Shown: one piece after another, positions 1 to 7,312 of the stretch
Layout: every line of letters starts with the position of its first letter
How positions within the stretch are numbered: the stretch's first letter is position 1
Source: DASWJQ01 sp964517315
GTDB taxonomy: Bacteria; Chloroflexota; Anaerolineae; Anaerolineales; E44-bin32
Direction: 5' to 3'
DNA length: 12,040 nucleotides
Assembly (NCBI GenBank): GCA_964517315.1
Contig: CAZFCJ010000105.1
Location: forward strand, 1-12,040
The notes under the pieces: generated by a model
Databases searched by the model: none
What the model saw: only the letters and a program-made list of their open reading frames with translations
Told to the model about the DNA's origin: nothing
Program-made: the position numbers and the translations under genes

Positions 1-67
1 GCCAGAGGCCAAGGCCCAGTGCTCTTTGCCCGGTGCTCTGCGCTTCCTCTTGGCCGAGCTCGCCCCG

Positions 68-1738
68 TTACCCGGCGGGGATCTCGTCCAGCATCTCCTC
101 GAGGTGCGCCGCCAGCCACGCGGAGGTGCGATCGATCTGCAGAACCCTGTTGGCCAAGTCCCTGGCCGGACCGTGCTCCCCCCGCATCAAGTGGTCCTCG
201 GCGAGTACGGCCATGGCAAGCGGATCGGTCCTCCCCTGCAGTCCATCCACCATCTGCCTTCTCATCTGGTCCACTTCCGGAGCATCGGCATGCATTGCCG
301 TCCGAGCCGCGATCGGCTGCAAGACCGGCCAACCGGGATACGTCTGCATCAACCGCTCGAGCTGGGGCACAAGGCGCATGCCGCTTTCGGCGCCGAAGAA
401 CAACGCCTCCACGGTCCGATCCACCAGGAGCGGGTCGGCGCTTCGAGGGCCACCTTCATATTCCATGCCCCGACGAAGGGCCCCCGCGGCCGGCAGATAT
501 TGCTCGTCCCGCATGTAGAGATCCGCCGCCCTGAGCAACATGCGGCGGCCTTCTTCGATTTGTCCATCTTCGTACAGCTGTTCGGCCGCGCGCACGAGGG
601 CGGCCGGGTCTTGGGAGGGTTCTTCGGTCGGCATCGGCGAAGGCGTAGCGGTCGGCGGCGGGGAGGTCACGGTCGCTTGCACCATCCGAGTGGTCGTAGG
701 CGCCAGCGTGGGGGCTGCGCCCTGGGCTCCGTTACCGCGCGACAGCAGCAGAAACACGCCCAAACAGCCAAAGGTCATCATCAATCCGGCAGCCGGCCAC
801 AGCCACCACCTGCGGTCCCGCCCCTCTGTGATGGCCTCTTCGGGCCGCCCTGCAGATCCCTGCGCATCCGGCTTCTGGTCGGGCAGAGTTTCCAATGGGA
901 TTGTGGAGCGCTTCTCGACCACAGCCGACCTGTATGCAGCGACCAGTTCGTCCACACTGGCGAAGCGATCGTCCCGGTCCTTGGCCAACGCTTTCAACAG
1001 CACCCGTTCTTCTGGCTCGCTGACTTCAGGATTGACATCGCTGGGCAGGGGCAGGGGTGAATAGATATGATCGTGGATGATCGAGAAAGGCGTGTCGGCG
1101 TTGTAGGGGACTTGGCCTACGACCATCTCATACATCACCACGCCGAAGGAGTAGATATCTGTCCCCTCGTCCAGCTCCTGCTCGCCCCTCGCCTGCTCGG
1201 GCGAGATGTACTGCGGGGTCCCCAGCAGCATGTCGCTCGAGAGTGTGGATTCTCCGGCTTGAGCGATTCGGGCCAACCCGAAGTCAGCCAGGTACACTCC
1301 CCCGCTATCCTCGAGCAGAATGTTGGAAGGTTTGATATCGCGATGCAGGACGCCCCGCTCGTGCGCGTATGCAAGTCCTTCACCGGCGGCCCCGACGATC
1401 TCCAGCCTGTACTCGTTCGGAAGCTCTTCCTTCTCGAGCACGGCCTTCAACGTCCGTCCCGGGATGAACTTCATCACCAGGTAGGGCTGGCCGTCATGCT
1501 CCGCATAGTCGTAAATAGGGACGATGTTGGGGTGGTCCAGCTTGGCAACCACGCGCGCTTCCCGCTGGAAACGAGCGAGGAAATTCGGGTCTTCGAGGAA
1601 GGCCGGGTGAAGCACTTTGATCGCCACGTAGCGATCCAATGCAGGATGATAGCCCTTGAAGACCGAGGCCATCCCGCCCTGCCCGAGCGGCTGAACAATG
1701 CGGTAAGGGCCTACGTTTTCACCACGACGGAAAGGCAT
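68..1738 (-). CDS. Transmembrane eukaryotic-like Ser/Thr protein kinase with helical-repeat ectodomain
   Basis: This 556-residue protein should phosphorylate Ser/Thr residues of cytoplasmic targets in response to an extracytoplasmic cue. The kinase domain (about 12-270) is complete. It has a glycine loop GQGGMASV at 19-26, ATP-binding K41 in VAIK, E60 in the C helix, catalytic HRDIKPSN at 132-139 (D134), DFG at 152-154 and GTPQYISPEQ at 173-182. The activation loop contains several Ser/Thr for autophosphorylation. A juxtamembrane region (about 275-310) leads to a single membrane helix at 311-332 (WWLWPAAGL...). A Pro/Thr-rich linker (about 340-376) follows, then a largely alpha-helical, Ala/Leu-rich TPR-like segment to the C terminus. 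There are no PASTA repeats. The ATG at 1738 has GGAG five bases upstream (1744-1747). It lies downstream of pgk and yvcK but has its own promoter. No phosphatase gene is adjacent. Kinase identity is certain; ligand and targets are unknown. Confidence 0.95.
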   Translation of the reverse strand: MPFRRGENVGPYRIVQPLGQGGMASVFKGYHPALDRYVAIKVLHPAFLEDPNFLARFQREARVVAKLDHPNIVPIYDYAEHDGQPYLVMKFIPGRTLKAVLEKEELPNEYRLEIVGAAGEGLAYAHERGVLHRDIKPSNILLEDSGGVYLADFGLARIAQAGESTLSSDMLLGTPQYISPEQARGEQELDEGTDIYSFGVVMYEMVVGQVPYNADTPFSIIHDHIYSPLPLPSDVNPEVSEPEERVLLKALAKDRDDRFASVDELVAAYRSAVVEKRSTIPLETLPDQKPDAQGSAGRPEEAITEGRDRRWWLWPAAGLMMTFGCLGVFLLLSRGNGAQGAAPTLAPTTTRMVQATVTSPPPTATPSPMPTEEPSQDPAALVRAAEQLYEDGQIEEGRRMLLRAADLYMRDEQYLPAAGALRRGMEYEGGPRSADPLLVDRTVEALFFGAESGMRLVPQLERLMQTYPGWPVLQPIAARTAMHADAPEVDQMRRQMVDGLQGRTDPLAMAVLAEDHLMRGEHGPARDLANRVLQIDRTSAWLAAHLEEMLDEIPAG

Positions 1739-1763
1739 ACGGACTCCGTCAGCGCTATGAGGC

Positions 1764-1798
1764 TTCGGCCATTATAGTCAGTCGAATCGGCCTCACAA
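1764..1798 (-). promoter_or_regulatory. Sigma70-like promoter for the Ser/Thr kinase gene
   Basis: Read on the minus strand, a perfect TATAAT (1776-1771) lies 16 bp downstream of TTGTGA (1798-1793), a partial match to TTGACA. The predicted start point near 1764 would give a leader of about 25 nt containing the GGAG ribosome site of the kinase. The box sits in the 154-bp gap after pgk, so the kinase can be transcribed independently of yvcK-pgk. No convincing terminator separates the two genes, so read-through is also possible. Confidence 0.6.
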
Positions 1799-1892
1799 GT
1801 CGTTGCGAGGATTTGTAAGGAAACCCTAAGCCGATTGTCAGGTGAACCCAGACCGTCTGCAAAAAGAGGAAGTTAGGCGCTTCACCGGCTCC

Positions 1893-3068
1893 CTACCGGT
1901 CGTCGAGCGCCTCGATGGCCGGCAACGGCTTGCCCTCGAGAAATGTCAGCGCCGCGCCGCCTCCGGTGGACACGTGGGTCAGGCGATCGCTTAAGCCGGC
2001 CGCGTGCACGGCAGCCGCCGAGTCCCCCCCACCGACAATCGTCACCCCGTCCACCTCCGCGACCGCGGCGGCGATCTCGTTGGTGCCGGAGGCGAACGGC
2101 GCCATCTCGAAGACCCCCATCGGCCCGTTCCACACCACCATGTGCGCGCCATCCAGCGCCGCCCGGTACTCATCCACCGTGTCCGGCCCGATGTCCATAA
2201 TGCGCCATCCTGACGGCACGTCGCCCACCGGCACGACCTTGTGATCTGCCGACTCTGAGAACTCGTCGGCCACCACGGCATCTGTCGGCAGCATGACCTT
2301 TTCCCCCGCCTGGGAGAGGATTTGTTCGGCGTCCTCGACGGCCTCAGGTTCGGCGAGGGATTGCGCCACGTCATAGCCTTTGGCCACGAGGAAGGTGTTC
2401 GCCATTGCGCCGCCGATCAGCAGGCGGTCGGCGCGCTTGAGGAAAGATCGAACCACTCCGACCTTGTCGGAGACCTTCGCCCCGCCCAGAATGGCGATGT
2501 ACGGGTGCTCAGGTTTGTGAAGGGCCTTTCCGAGTTGCTCGATCTCGGCCTGCATCAACAGCCCGGCCGCCGCGGGCAGATACTGGGCCACGCCGACGGT
2601 TGACGCGTGGGCCCGATGGGCGGTACCGAACGCATCGTTCACAAACAGGCGAGCATGTGATGCAAGTTGGGCCGCGAAGTCCGGATCGTTGGCTTTTTCA
2701 CCCGGATGGAAGCGAGTGTTCTCGAGCAGCAGCACAGCGCCCGGAGCCAGATCCCTGACCGCGGCATCGGCCTCGGGTCCGACGCAGTCTTCTACAAACT
2801 GGACCTGCCGTCCCATTAGCTCACCGAGCCGTTCGGCAGCGGGGCTTAAGGAGTAAGCCGGATCGGGGGTTCCTTTGGGCCGGCCAAGATGGGAGCACAG
2901 GATCAAAGTCGCTTCGCGATCCAGCAGATGGTCAATCGTCGCCTGCGCGGCTCGCAATCGAGTGTCATCTGCGACCTGGCCGTCCTTGATGGGCACGTTG
3001 AAATCCACACGCACGAGGACGCGCTTGTCGCGCACGTCCATATCCTGGACGGTCTTCTTCTTCAGCAT
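1893..3068 (-). CDS. pgk: Phosphoglycerate kinase
   Basis: This is the cytoplasmic glycolytic enzyme that transfers phosphate between 1,3-bisphosphoglycerate and ADP, giving 3-phosphoglycerate and ATP (reversible). At 391 residues it is of normal length for bacterial PGK. Diagnostic motifs are the N-terminal substrate-site signature RVDFNVP at 20-26, SHLGRPKG at 59-66, NDAFGTAHRAHAST (about 161-174), GGAKVSDK with the following hinge region, and the nucleotide-binding GGGDS at 346-350 and STGGGA at 367-372. The ATG at 3068 is chosen because AGGAG lies 7 bases upstream and the product begins MLKKKTVQD, as PGKs usually do. A longer reading from TTG at 3119 adds 17 residues unlike the family. 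It lies 149 bp downstream of yvcK on the same strand. No strong promoter was seen in that gap, so it is probably co-transcribed with yvcK. Confidence 0.97.
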   Translation of the reverse strand: MLKKKTVQDMDVRDKRVLVRVDFNVPIKDGQVADDTRLRAAQATIDHLLDREATLILCSHLGRPKGTPDPAYSLSPAAERLGELMGRQVQFVEDCVGPEADAAVRDLAPGAVLLLENTRFHPGEKANDPDFAAQLASHARLFVNDAFGTAHRAHASTVGVAQYLPAAAGLLMQAEIEQLGKALHKPEHPYIAILGGAKVSDKVGVVRSFLKRADRLLIGGAMANTFLVAKGYDVAQSLAEPEAVEDAEQILSQAGEKVMLPTDAVVADEFSESADHKVVPVGDVPSGWRIMDIGPDTVDEYRAALDGAHMVVWNGPMGVFEMAPFASGTNEIAAAVAEVDGVTIVGGGDSAAAVHAAGLSDRLTHVSTGGGAALTFLEGKPLPAIEALDDR

Positions 3069-3075
3069 GGGTCGG

Positions 3076-3080
3076 CTCCT
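3076..3080 (-). promoter_or_regulatory. Ribosome binding site fixing the pgk start
   Basis: On the minus strand AGGAG is placed 7 bases before the ATG at 3068. This supports MLKKK as the N terminus rather than the upstream in-frame TTG at 3119. Confidence 0.75.
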
Positions 3081-3217
3081 GCGTCCACGACGGTCAGTCC
3101 ATTCGTACTGTTCGTTCAACCCTTCGGAAGGCAGACGCGAACATGCCGCCCGCGAGTAGCTGCGGCGCGCATCGGCAGTGAGGGCTGATCCATCGATCGA
3201 TTGGCGGTTGTCCTGTG

Positions 3218-4570
3218 TCAGTTCAGGCCGCTGCGGGGTTCAAGTTCATCGAGCGGCGGCAGATTTAAAGGCCCCGTCCGCTCCTCCAAGAGCTTGATCA
3301 GCGTTCCTGCGAGCTTCGCGGCGTCATGCCGCCACGGCCGTTCCACATCGACTAGGTCGGTGGAGTGGACCGGAGTGGCTGTACCATTCGCATCGGGCTC
3401 CACCCGCTGAATTCCCTTCGGGAGTCGGCCCACCGTACCGTCATTGGCCAGCACCAAATCGACCAGCCCTCGACCCACATGGTTCTCAATGGCCTTTACA
3501 TGTTCACTGAGACCGTAGCCGGTGGTCTCGCCGGGTTGAGTGGCGACGTTGCAGACGAGCACTTTGAAGGCTCGGCTGGCGCGGATCGCGTTGGCGATAT
3601 CCGGCACCAGCAGATTCGGAAGCAGGCTTGTATAAAGGCTTCCCGGACCGATCACGATCATCTCCGCGTTCAGCAAGGCCTGCAGAGCCATCGGATAGGC
3701 CTGCGGCTCGTTGGGCTCGAGATAGACGTGCCGAATGCGACCAGGCGCTCCAGCAATCCGGCTCTCACCCTCAATGCGCACCGCCTGGACGTCCATCACC
3801 GGCGTCTTGTCAGCCAGCAGCGAAACGTCATCCAGGGTCGAGGGGAGCACCCTGCCGCGGATGGTCAACACGCGCTCGGCTTCGAGCAATCCACGGTCAA
3901 AACTGCCGGTGACTCCCGCCAGCGCGGCGATGAACAAGTTCCCAAATGAGTGACCTTCGAGCTCCTCGCCCTTGCGGAATCGGTATTGGAAAAGTTGGGT
4001 CATCATCTGCTCGTCGTCGGCCAGAGCGGCCAGGCAGTTGCGCAGGTCCCCCGGAGGCGGGAGTCCGAGCGAGCGCCGCAACCGACCCGACGAGCCGCCA
4101 TCGTCCGCCATCGTAACAATGGCCGTCAAATTGGTGCTGTGTTGCTTCAGGCCCCGGAGCAATGTGGAGAGGCCGGTGCCGCCGCCCACCGCCACAATCC
4201 GGGGCCCTTGCCCCAGCCGGCGGTGCTCGGCGACCACATCCACGAGCGGCCGCCCCCGGGAAGCGTAGGGGGCGAGCAGGGAGCGATTCAATCGGATGAC
4301 TGCGTAAAGCAGCACGCCCAGTCCGCTCACGCCGAAGAGCGCGATGCGGATCCAACGGGGGAACACCCGCAGACTCAGCGCGTAGAGCAATTCGGAGTCG
4401 GGGTAAACCCGATAGATATGGAGAAGAAAGAGAGCTAGCCCTAGGCCGATCAGCGCGGTGGCCACAACCATCAGGCTGAGCCAGCGCTTCACCCCGAGCC
4501 CGGGTTGGAACCAGCGCCAAAGCTGACGCCACCGGGCTCCGAATGGCCCTCCGGACGAATTGTGTTTCAT
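3218..4570 (-). CDS. yvcK: Membrane-anchored YvcK/CofD-like gluconeogenesis factor
   Basis: This is a YvcK-family protein of 450 residues. Family members bind UDP-sugars and are needed for growth on gluconeogenic carbon sources and for normal peptidoglycan synthesis and cell shape; no enzymatic activity is firmly established. The conserved core begins with VGGGTGLS (128-135). It continues with DDGGSSGRL (156-164), GDLRNC (174-179), HSFGNL (207-212) and GPGSLYTSLLPNL (308-320), all in the order seen in the YvcK/CofD fold. Ahead of the core is a roughly 120-residue N-terminal extension with two predicted membrane helices (about 31-52 and 74-93). This is absent from the roughly 320-residue soluble Bacillus form, so the core is probably tethered to the inner face of the membrane. 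The ATG at 4570 coincides with the predicted transcription start. The gene heads a unit with pgk and the Ser/Thr kinase. Confidence 0.95.
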   Translation of the reverse strand: MKHNSSGGPFGARWRQLWRWFQPGLGVKRWLSLMVVATALIGLGLALFLLHIYRVYPDSELLYALSLRVFPRWIRIALFGVSGLGVLLYAVIRLNRSLLAPYASRGRPLVDVVAEHRRLGQGPRIVAVGGGTGLSTLLRGLKQHSTNLTAIVTMADDGGSSGRLRRSLGLPPPGDLRNCLAALADDEQMMTQLFQYRFRKGEELEGHSFGNLFIAALAGVTGSFDRGLLEAERVLTIRGRVLPSTLDDVSLLADKTPVMDVQAVRIEGESRIAGAPGRIRHVYLEPNEPQAYPMALQALLNAEMIVIGPGSLYTSLLPNLLVPDIANAIRASRAFKVLVCNVATQPGETTGYGLSEHVKAIENHVGRGLVDLVLANDGTVGRLPKGIQRVEPDANGTATPVHSTDLVDVERPWRHDAAKLAGTLIKLLEERTGPLNLPPLDELEPRSGLN

Positions 4571-4607
4571 GAGGCCGAATATACCAAACTGGCGTTCACA
4601 CCGTCAA
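4571..4607 (-). promoter_or_regulatory. Promoter of yvcK, apparently giving a leaderless transcript
   Basis: On the minus strand TTGACG (4607-4602, five of six matches to TTGACA) is followed after 18 bp by TATATT (4583-4578, five of six). TG sits at the extended -10 position. Only seven bases (CGGCCTC) separate the -10 box from the ATG, so transcription would begin at or next to the A of the start codon. There is no Shine-Dalgarno sequence, which agrees with leaderless initiation. Confidence 0.65.
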
Positions 4608-4774
4608 TGATAACGGCGAACGACCGATTCGGGCAGATCGGCTCCAACCGGATTCCACAAGCGAGTTCGTCCTGTCCCAGCGCAGCGGTGCGGCGTCCAG
4701 CTCCGGGATGCCTGCTCCCCCGTCGAGCGGCGATTCCCGACCCGGTGCAATCGCTGGACGACCTTCATCTAGCT

Positions 4775-4810
4775 TTGGACGCTGCCGAAGTTCCCTTGTA
4801 TAATGGTCCT
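4775..4810 (+). promoter_or_regulatory. Sigma70-like promoter for the ABC ATPase gene
   Basis: A perfect TATAAT at 4799-4804 is preceded by TTGGAC at 4775-4780 (a weak -35 match) with an 18-bp spacer. Start of transcription near 4811 would give a leader of about 30 nt that holds the ribosome site. The rest of the 270-bp divergent region (about 4608-4774) holds no gene or clear operator that I can see. Confidence 0.6.
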
Positions 4811-4825
4811 CAGATATCATCCCGG

Positions 4826-4832
4826 AAGGAGG
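4826..4832 (+). promoter_or_regulatory. Strong ribosome binding site of the ABC ATPase gene
   Basis: AAGGAGG lies 8 bases before the ATG at 4841. It decides the start: the open frame runs back to 4505, but the extra residues are unlike any transporter ATPase and overlap both the promoter and the start of the divergent yvcK. Confidence 0.85.
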
Positions 4833-4840
4833 CTGAGCCC

Positions 4841-5944
4841 ATGGCAAATGTGACCTACGAACATGTCTATAAGCGCTTTGGGGATGTGGTTGCGGTCAAC
4901 GACATGAACCTCCAGGTGGAGGACAAGGAGTTTCTCGTCTTGGTGGGGCCTTCAGGATGCGGCAAGACCACCTCGCTGCGCCTCTTGGCCGGTCTCGACG
5001 ACATCTCCGAGGGTGAGATATACATCGGCGAACGAGTCGTCAACGAAGTAGCGCCGAAGGACCGGGATATCGCGATGGTGTTCCAGTCCTACGCCCTCTA
5101 CCCTCACATGACCGTGTTCGACAACATGGCATTTGGGCTCAAGCTGCGCAATGTTCCATCCAATGAAATTAAGAAGCGCGTGGAGGATGCGGCGGATATC
5201 CTGGGCATCGGCAATTTGCTTGACCGCCGTCCTCGCCAGCTCTCGGGTGGCCAACGCCAGCGCGTCGCGGTGGGACGCGCCATCGTACGCCAGCCGGCGG
5301 TTTTCTTGTTCGATGAGCCGCTCTCGAACCTGGACGCCAAGCTGAGGGTTCAAACCCGAGCCGAAATCCAGGAGCTCCACCATCGGCTGCAGACCACCTT
5401 CATTTATGTGACGCACGATCAGACCGAGGCCATGACGATGGCGACGAGGATCGCGGTGATGAAGGACGGGATTCTGCAGCAGGTCGACAGCCCCCAGATC
5501 CTGTACGACTATCCCGACAACGTATTCGTGGCCGGGTTCATCGGCTCGCCGGCGATGAACTTTTTCGACGCTCGGCTCGAGCGCGCCAACGGCGGTCTTA
5601 TGGTCGACACCAAGGCCTTCCGGGTGCGCGTCCCCGACGATAAGGTGACGACCTACGAGAGCCTCGTGGGCAAGGACTTGATCTTCGGGCTGCGGCCGGA
5701 GGACATCCACGATCCGGAGTACACGCCGCCCGGTGTGAACCCTTCAAACGTCGACTCCTTGATTCGGGTGAAGGAACCCATGGGCAACGAGCTCATCCTG
5801 TATCTGGAAAAGGACGGAGTCGAATTCGTCGGGCGGGTCGATCCTCGCAGCAAGGCCGAGGTTGATGTCAATAAGCAGGTCGTGTTCAATATGGATAACA
5901 TGCACATCTTCGAGGCCGAGGATGACCAGAAAGCGATCCGCTGA
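4841..5944 (+). CDS. CUT1-type sugar ABC transporter ATP-binding protein (MsmX/UgpC/MalK-like)
   Basis: This 367-residue protein is the ATPase subunit that powers carbohydrate (or glycerol-3-phosphate) import. The nucleotide-binding domain (about 1-240) has Walker A GPSGCGKTT at 36-44, Q-loop Q82, signature LSGGQ at 134-138, Walker B VFLFDEP at 154-160 with E159, D-loop SNLD at 162-165 and H-loop H192. The C-terminal part (about 240-367) is the regulatory, TOBE-type domain of the MalK group, containing GLRPEDIH and ending in MDNMHIFEAE. Length and layout match MalK/UgpC/MsmX. The start is fixed by a strong Shine-Dalgarno at 4826-4832. No permease or solute-binding gene adjoins it, so, as for MsmX, it may serve several importers encoded elsewhere; this is inference. 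The exact sugar cannot be told. A terminator follows directly. Confidence 0.95.
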   Translation: MANVTYEHVYKRFGDVVAVNDMNLQVEDKEFLVLVGPSGCGKTTSLRLLAGLDDISEGEIYIGERVVNEVAPKDRDIAMVFQSYALYPHMTVFDNMAFGLKLRNVPSNEIKKRVEDAADILGIGNLLDRRPRQLSGGQRQRVAVGRAIVRQPAVFLFDEPLSNLDAKLRVQTRAEIQELHHRLQTTFIYVTHDQTEAMTMATRIAVMKDGILQQVDSPQILYDYPDNVFVAGFIGSPAMNFFDARLERANGGLMVDTKAFRVRVPDDKVTTYESLVGKDLIFGLRPEDIHDPEYTPPGVNPSNVDSLIRVKEPMGNELILYLEKDGVEFVGRVDPRSKAEVDVNKQVVFNMDNMHIFEAEDDQKAIR

Positions 5945-5965
5945 CCGATCCGGCGGAGCGTTCGG

Positions 5966-5999
5966 GCCCCCTTCCGCTCGCGGCAGGGGGCTTTCTTTT
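5966..5999 (+). terminator. Rho-independent terminator after the ABC ATPase gene
   Basis: A stem starts GCCCCC (5966-5971) and closes GGGGGC (5986-5991). Inside, T5972-A5985 pairs, there is one T-C mismatch, then CCG/CGG, with a CTCG tetraloop. A T-rich tail (TTTCTTTT) follows. It lies 21 bases after the stop codon and ends about 20 bases before the apgM start. Confidence 0.85.
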
Positions 6000-6019
6000 C
6001 GTCTGGGCCAGGAGCTGAC

Positions 6020-7231
6020 ATGGCCAATCTCGATTTAATGCGGCGCCTTCGGCAGCCCAATGACACGAAGATCGTGCTGCTGGTGCTTGATGGGCTGGGT
6101 GGGCTATCGGTCAGGAGCGGTGGGCCTACGGAACTGGAATCGGCCCACACTCCTAACATGGACCGTTTGGCGCGCGAGGGCACGCTGGGTCAAATCACCC
6201 CCGTGCTGCCCGGGATTACGCCAGGATCCGGGCCCGGCCATTTGGCGTTGTTCGGCTATGATCCCATCGAGCACGAAGTCGGCCGGGGGGTCATTGAAGC
6301 CGCCGGAATCGGCATGCAGGTGGATCGAGGCGATGTCGCCGCTCGAGGGAACTTCTGCACCGTGGACTCCGAAGGCCTGATCATCGACCGCCGCGCCGGC
6401 CGCATCTCCTCCGAAGAGGCCGAGCCGTTGGTCGCCCGCCTGGATCGGATCACACTCGATGAGGTCAAGGCGAAGGTCCGAGTGCTGCGGGAGTATCGCT
6501 TCGCGCTGGTCCTGCGCGGTCCCGACCTGCAACCCAACATCGCCGACACCGATCCGCTGGAGACCGGCGAAGCGCCGCTCCCCGCCCAAGCCCAGGACGA
6601 CCAGTCGGAGCGGACCGCAGACCTCGTCAACCGTTGGATCGAGGAGGCACGGGAGCGCCTGGCGGACGAACCGAAAGCCAACGCGCTCACGCTGCGCGGC
6701 TTCTCAACGAATCCATCGCTGCCGCAGTTTCCCGAGATCTACGGCCTCAATCCAGCCTGCATCGCCGTGTATCCGATGTACCGCGGCGTCTCACGCCTGG
6801 TGGGGATGGACGTCGCGGAGTTCCAAGGCGAGGCGCCTCAGGACGAATTCGCGACCGCAGCCGACCTGTGGGATCGCTTCGATTACCTCTTCATTCACAT
6901 CAAGAAACCCGACAGCCTCGGTGAGGACGGCGCATTCGAAGAAAAGGCCGCCTACCTCGGGCAGGTGGACGGCGCACTGGAAGAGTTGATCGATCTGGAG
7001 CCCGACGTCCTGGCGATCACCGGAGATCACACGACGCCCGCCAGATTGAAGTACCACTCGTGGCACCCGGTTCCACTTCTGCTGTGGGCCCCGGACACGG
7101 CCCGGGAGGACTCTCAGTCGAAATTTGGCGAAAGCCAGTGCGCTCAGGGTGGTCTGGGCACATTTCCGGCGCAGCATCTGATGCCCCTGCTCATGGCGCA
7201 CGCCCGCAGGCTGCAGAAATACGGGGCTTAG
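6020..7231 (+). CDS. apgM: Cofactor-independent phosphoglycerate mutase, archaeal (ApgM) type
   Basis: This cytoplasmic metalloenzyme of the alkaline phosphatase superfamily interconverts 3-phosphoglycerate and 2-phosphoglycerate, the glycolytic step after phosphoglycerate kinase. At 403 residues it fits the ApgM subfamily and is shorter than the roughly 510-residue GpmI type. Metal and catalytic motifs are visible: LDGLG with D24, the nucleophile region TPGSGPGHLALFGYDP at 67-82 (S70), KPDSLGEDG at 296-304 (D298, D303), GDHTT beginning at G335 (D336, H337), and H346 in the C-terminal YHSWHPVP segment. The ATG at 6020 has AGGAG at 6010-6014, 5 bases upstream. The terminator of the preceding gene leaves only about 20 bases before the start, so expression depends on read-through or on a promoter inside the ATPase gene. 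It converges on the DUF1461 gene across the repeat-rich gap. Confidence 0.95.
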   Translation: MANLDLMRRLRQPNDTKIVLLVLDGLGGLSVRSGGPTELESAHTPNMDRLAREGTLGQITPVLPGITPGSGPGHLALFGYDPIEHEVGRGVIEAAGIGMQVDRGDVAARGNFCTVDSEGLIIDRRAGRISSEEAEPLVARLDRITLDEVKAKVRVLREYRFALVLRGPDLQPNIADTDPLETGEAPLPAQAQDDQSERTADLVNRWIEEARERLADEPKANALTLRGFSTNPSLPQFPEIYGLNPACIAVYPMYRGVSRLVGMDVAEFQGEAPQDEFATAADLWDRFDYLFIHIKKPDSLGEDGAFEEKAAYLGQVDGALEELIDLEPDVLAITGDHTTPARLKYHSWHPVPLLLWAPDTAREDSQSKFGESQCAQGGLGTFPAQHLMPLLMAHARRLQKYGA

Positions 7232-7252
7232 CGGCCGGGCGGGTCCCGGCCG
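7232..7252. repeat. GC-rich hairpin, left copy of a 15-bp direct repeat; possible apgM transcript end
   Basis: CGGCCGGG (7232-7239) pairs perfectly with CCCGGCCG (7245-7252) around a 5-base loop, beginning at the first base after the apgM stop codon. It includes GGCCGGGCGGGTCCC (7233-7247), found again at 7693-7707. There is no T tract, so it may stabilise or help end the apgM message rather than act as a standard intrinsic terminator. Confidence 0.6.
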
Positions 7253-7312
7253 GGATCGTACACCTCTGCATGACGCCTCGAAAAGATGGATATTTCCATG
7301 GCGTCCCATCCC

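Noticed and set aside
7..55. GGCCAAG (7-13) facing CTTGGCC (49-55), and a GTGCTCT direct repeat, at the left edge after the kinase gene
   Set aside because: The arms are short with a 35-base loop and no T tract. The flanking sequence outside the window is needed to judge it.
26..1777. Long plus-strand open frames opposite the Ser/Thr kinase gene
   Set aside because: They are mirror frames of a gene with all kinase motifs. Their products are Arg/Pro/His-rich and resemble no family, a normal effect of high GC content.
1850..1892. Possible terminator after pgk (short GGTG/CGCC hairpin and a CTTTTT run)
   Set aside because: The stem is only four pairs including a G-T, and the T run is about ten bases away, so it is not convincing.
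3069..3119. 17-residue N-terminal extension of PGK from TTG
   Set aside because: The extra residues are not PGK-like, and AGGAG sits correctly for the ATG at 3068.
3192..3201. ATCGATCGAT palindrome just past the yvcK stop codon
   Set aside because: It is a short simple alternation with no partner site or promoter nearby; chance is a sufficient explanation.
4505..4840. N-terminal extension of the ABC ATPase frame
   Set aside because: It overlaps the yvcK start and both promoters, lacks similarity to ABC ATPases, and the strong ribosome site at 4826-4832 fixes the start at 4841.
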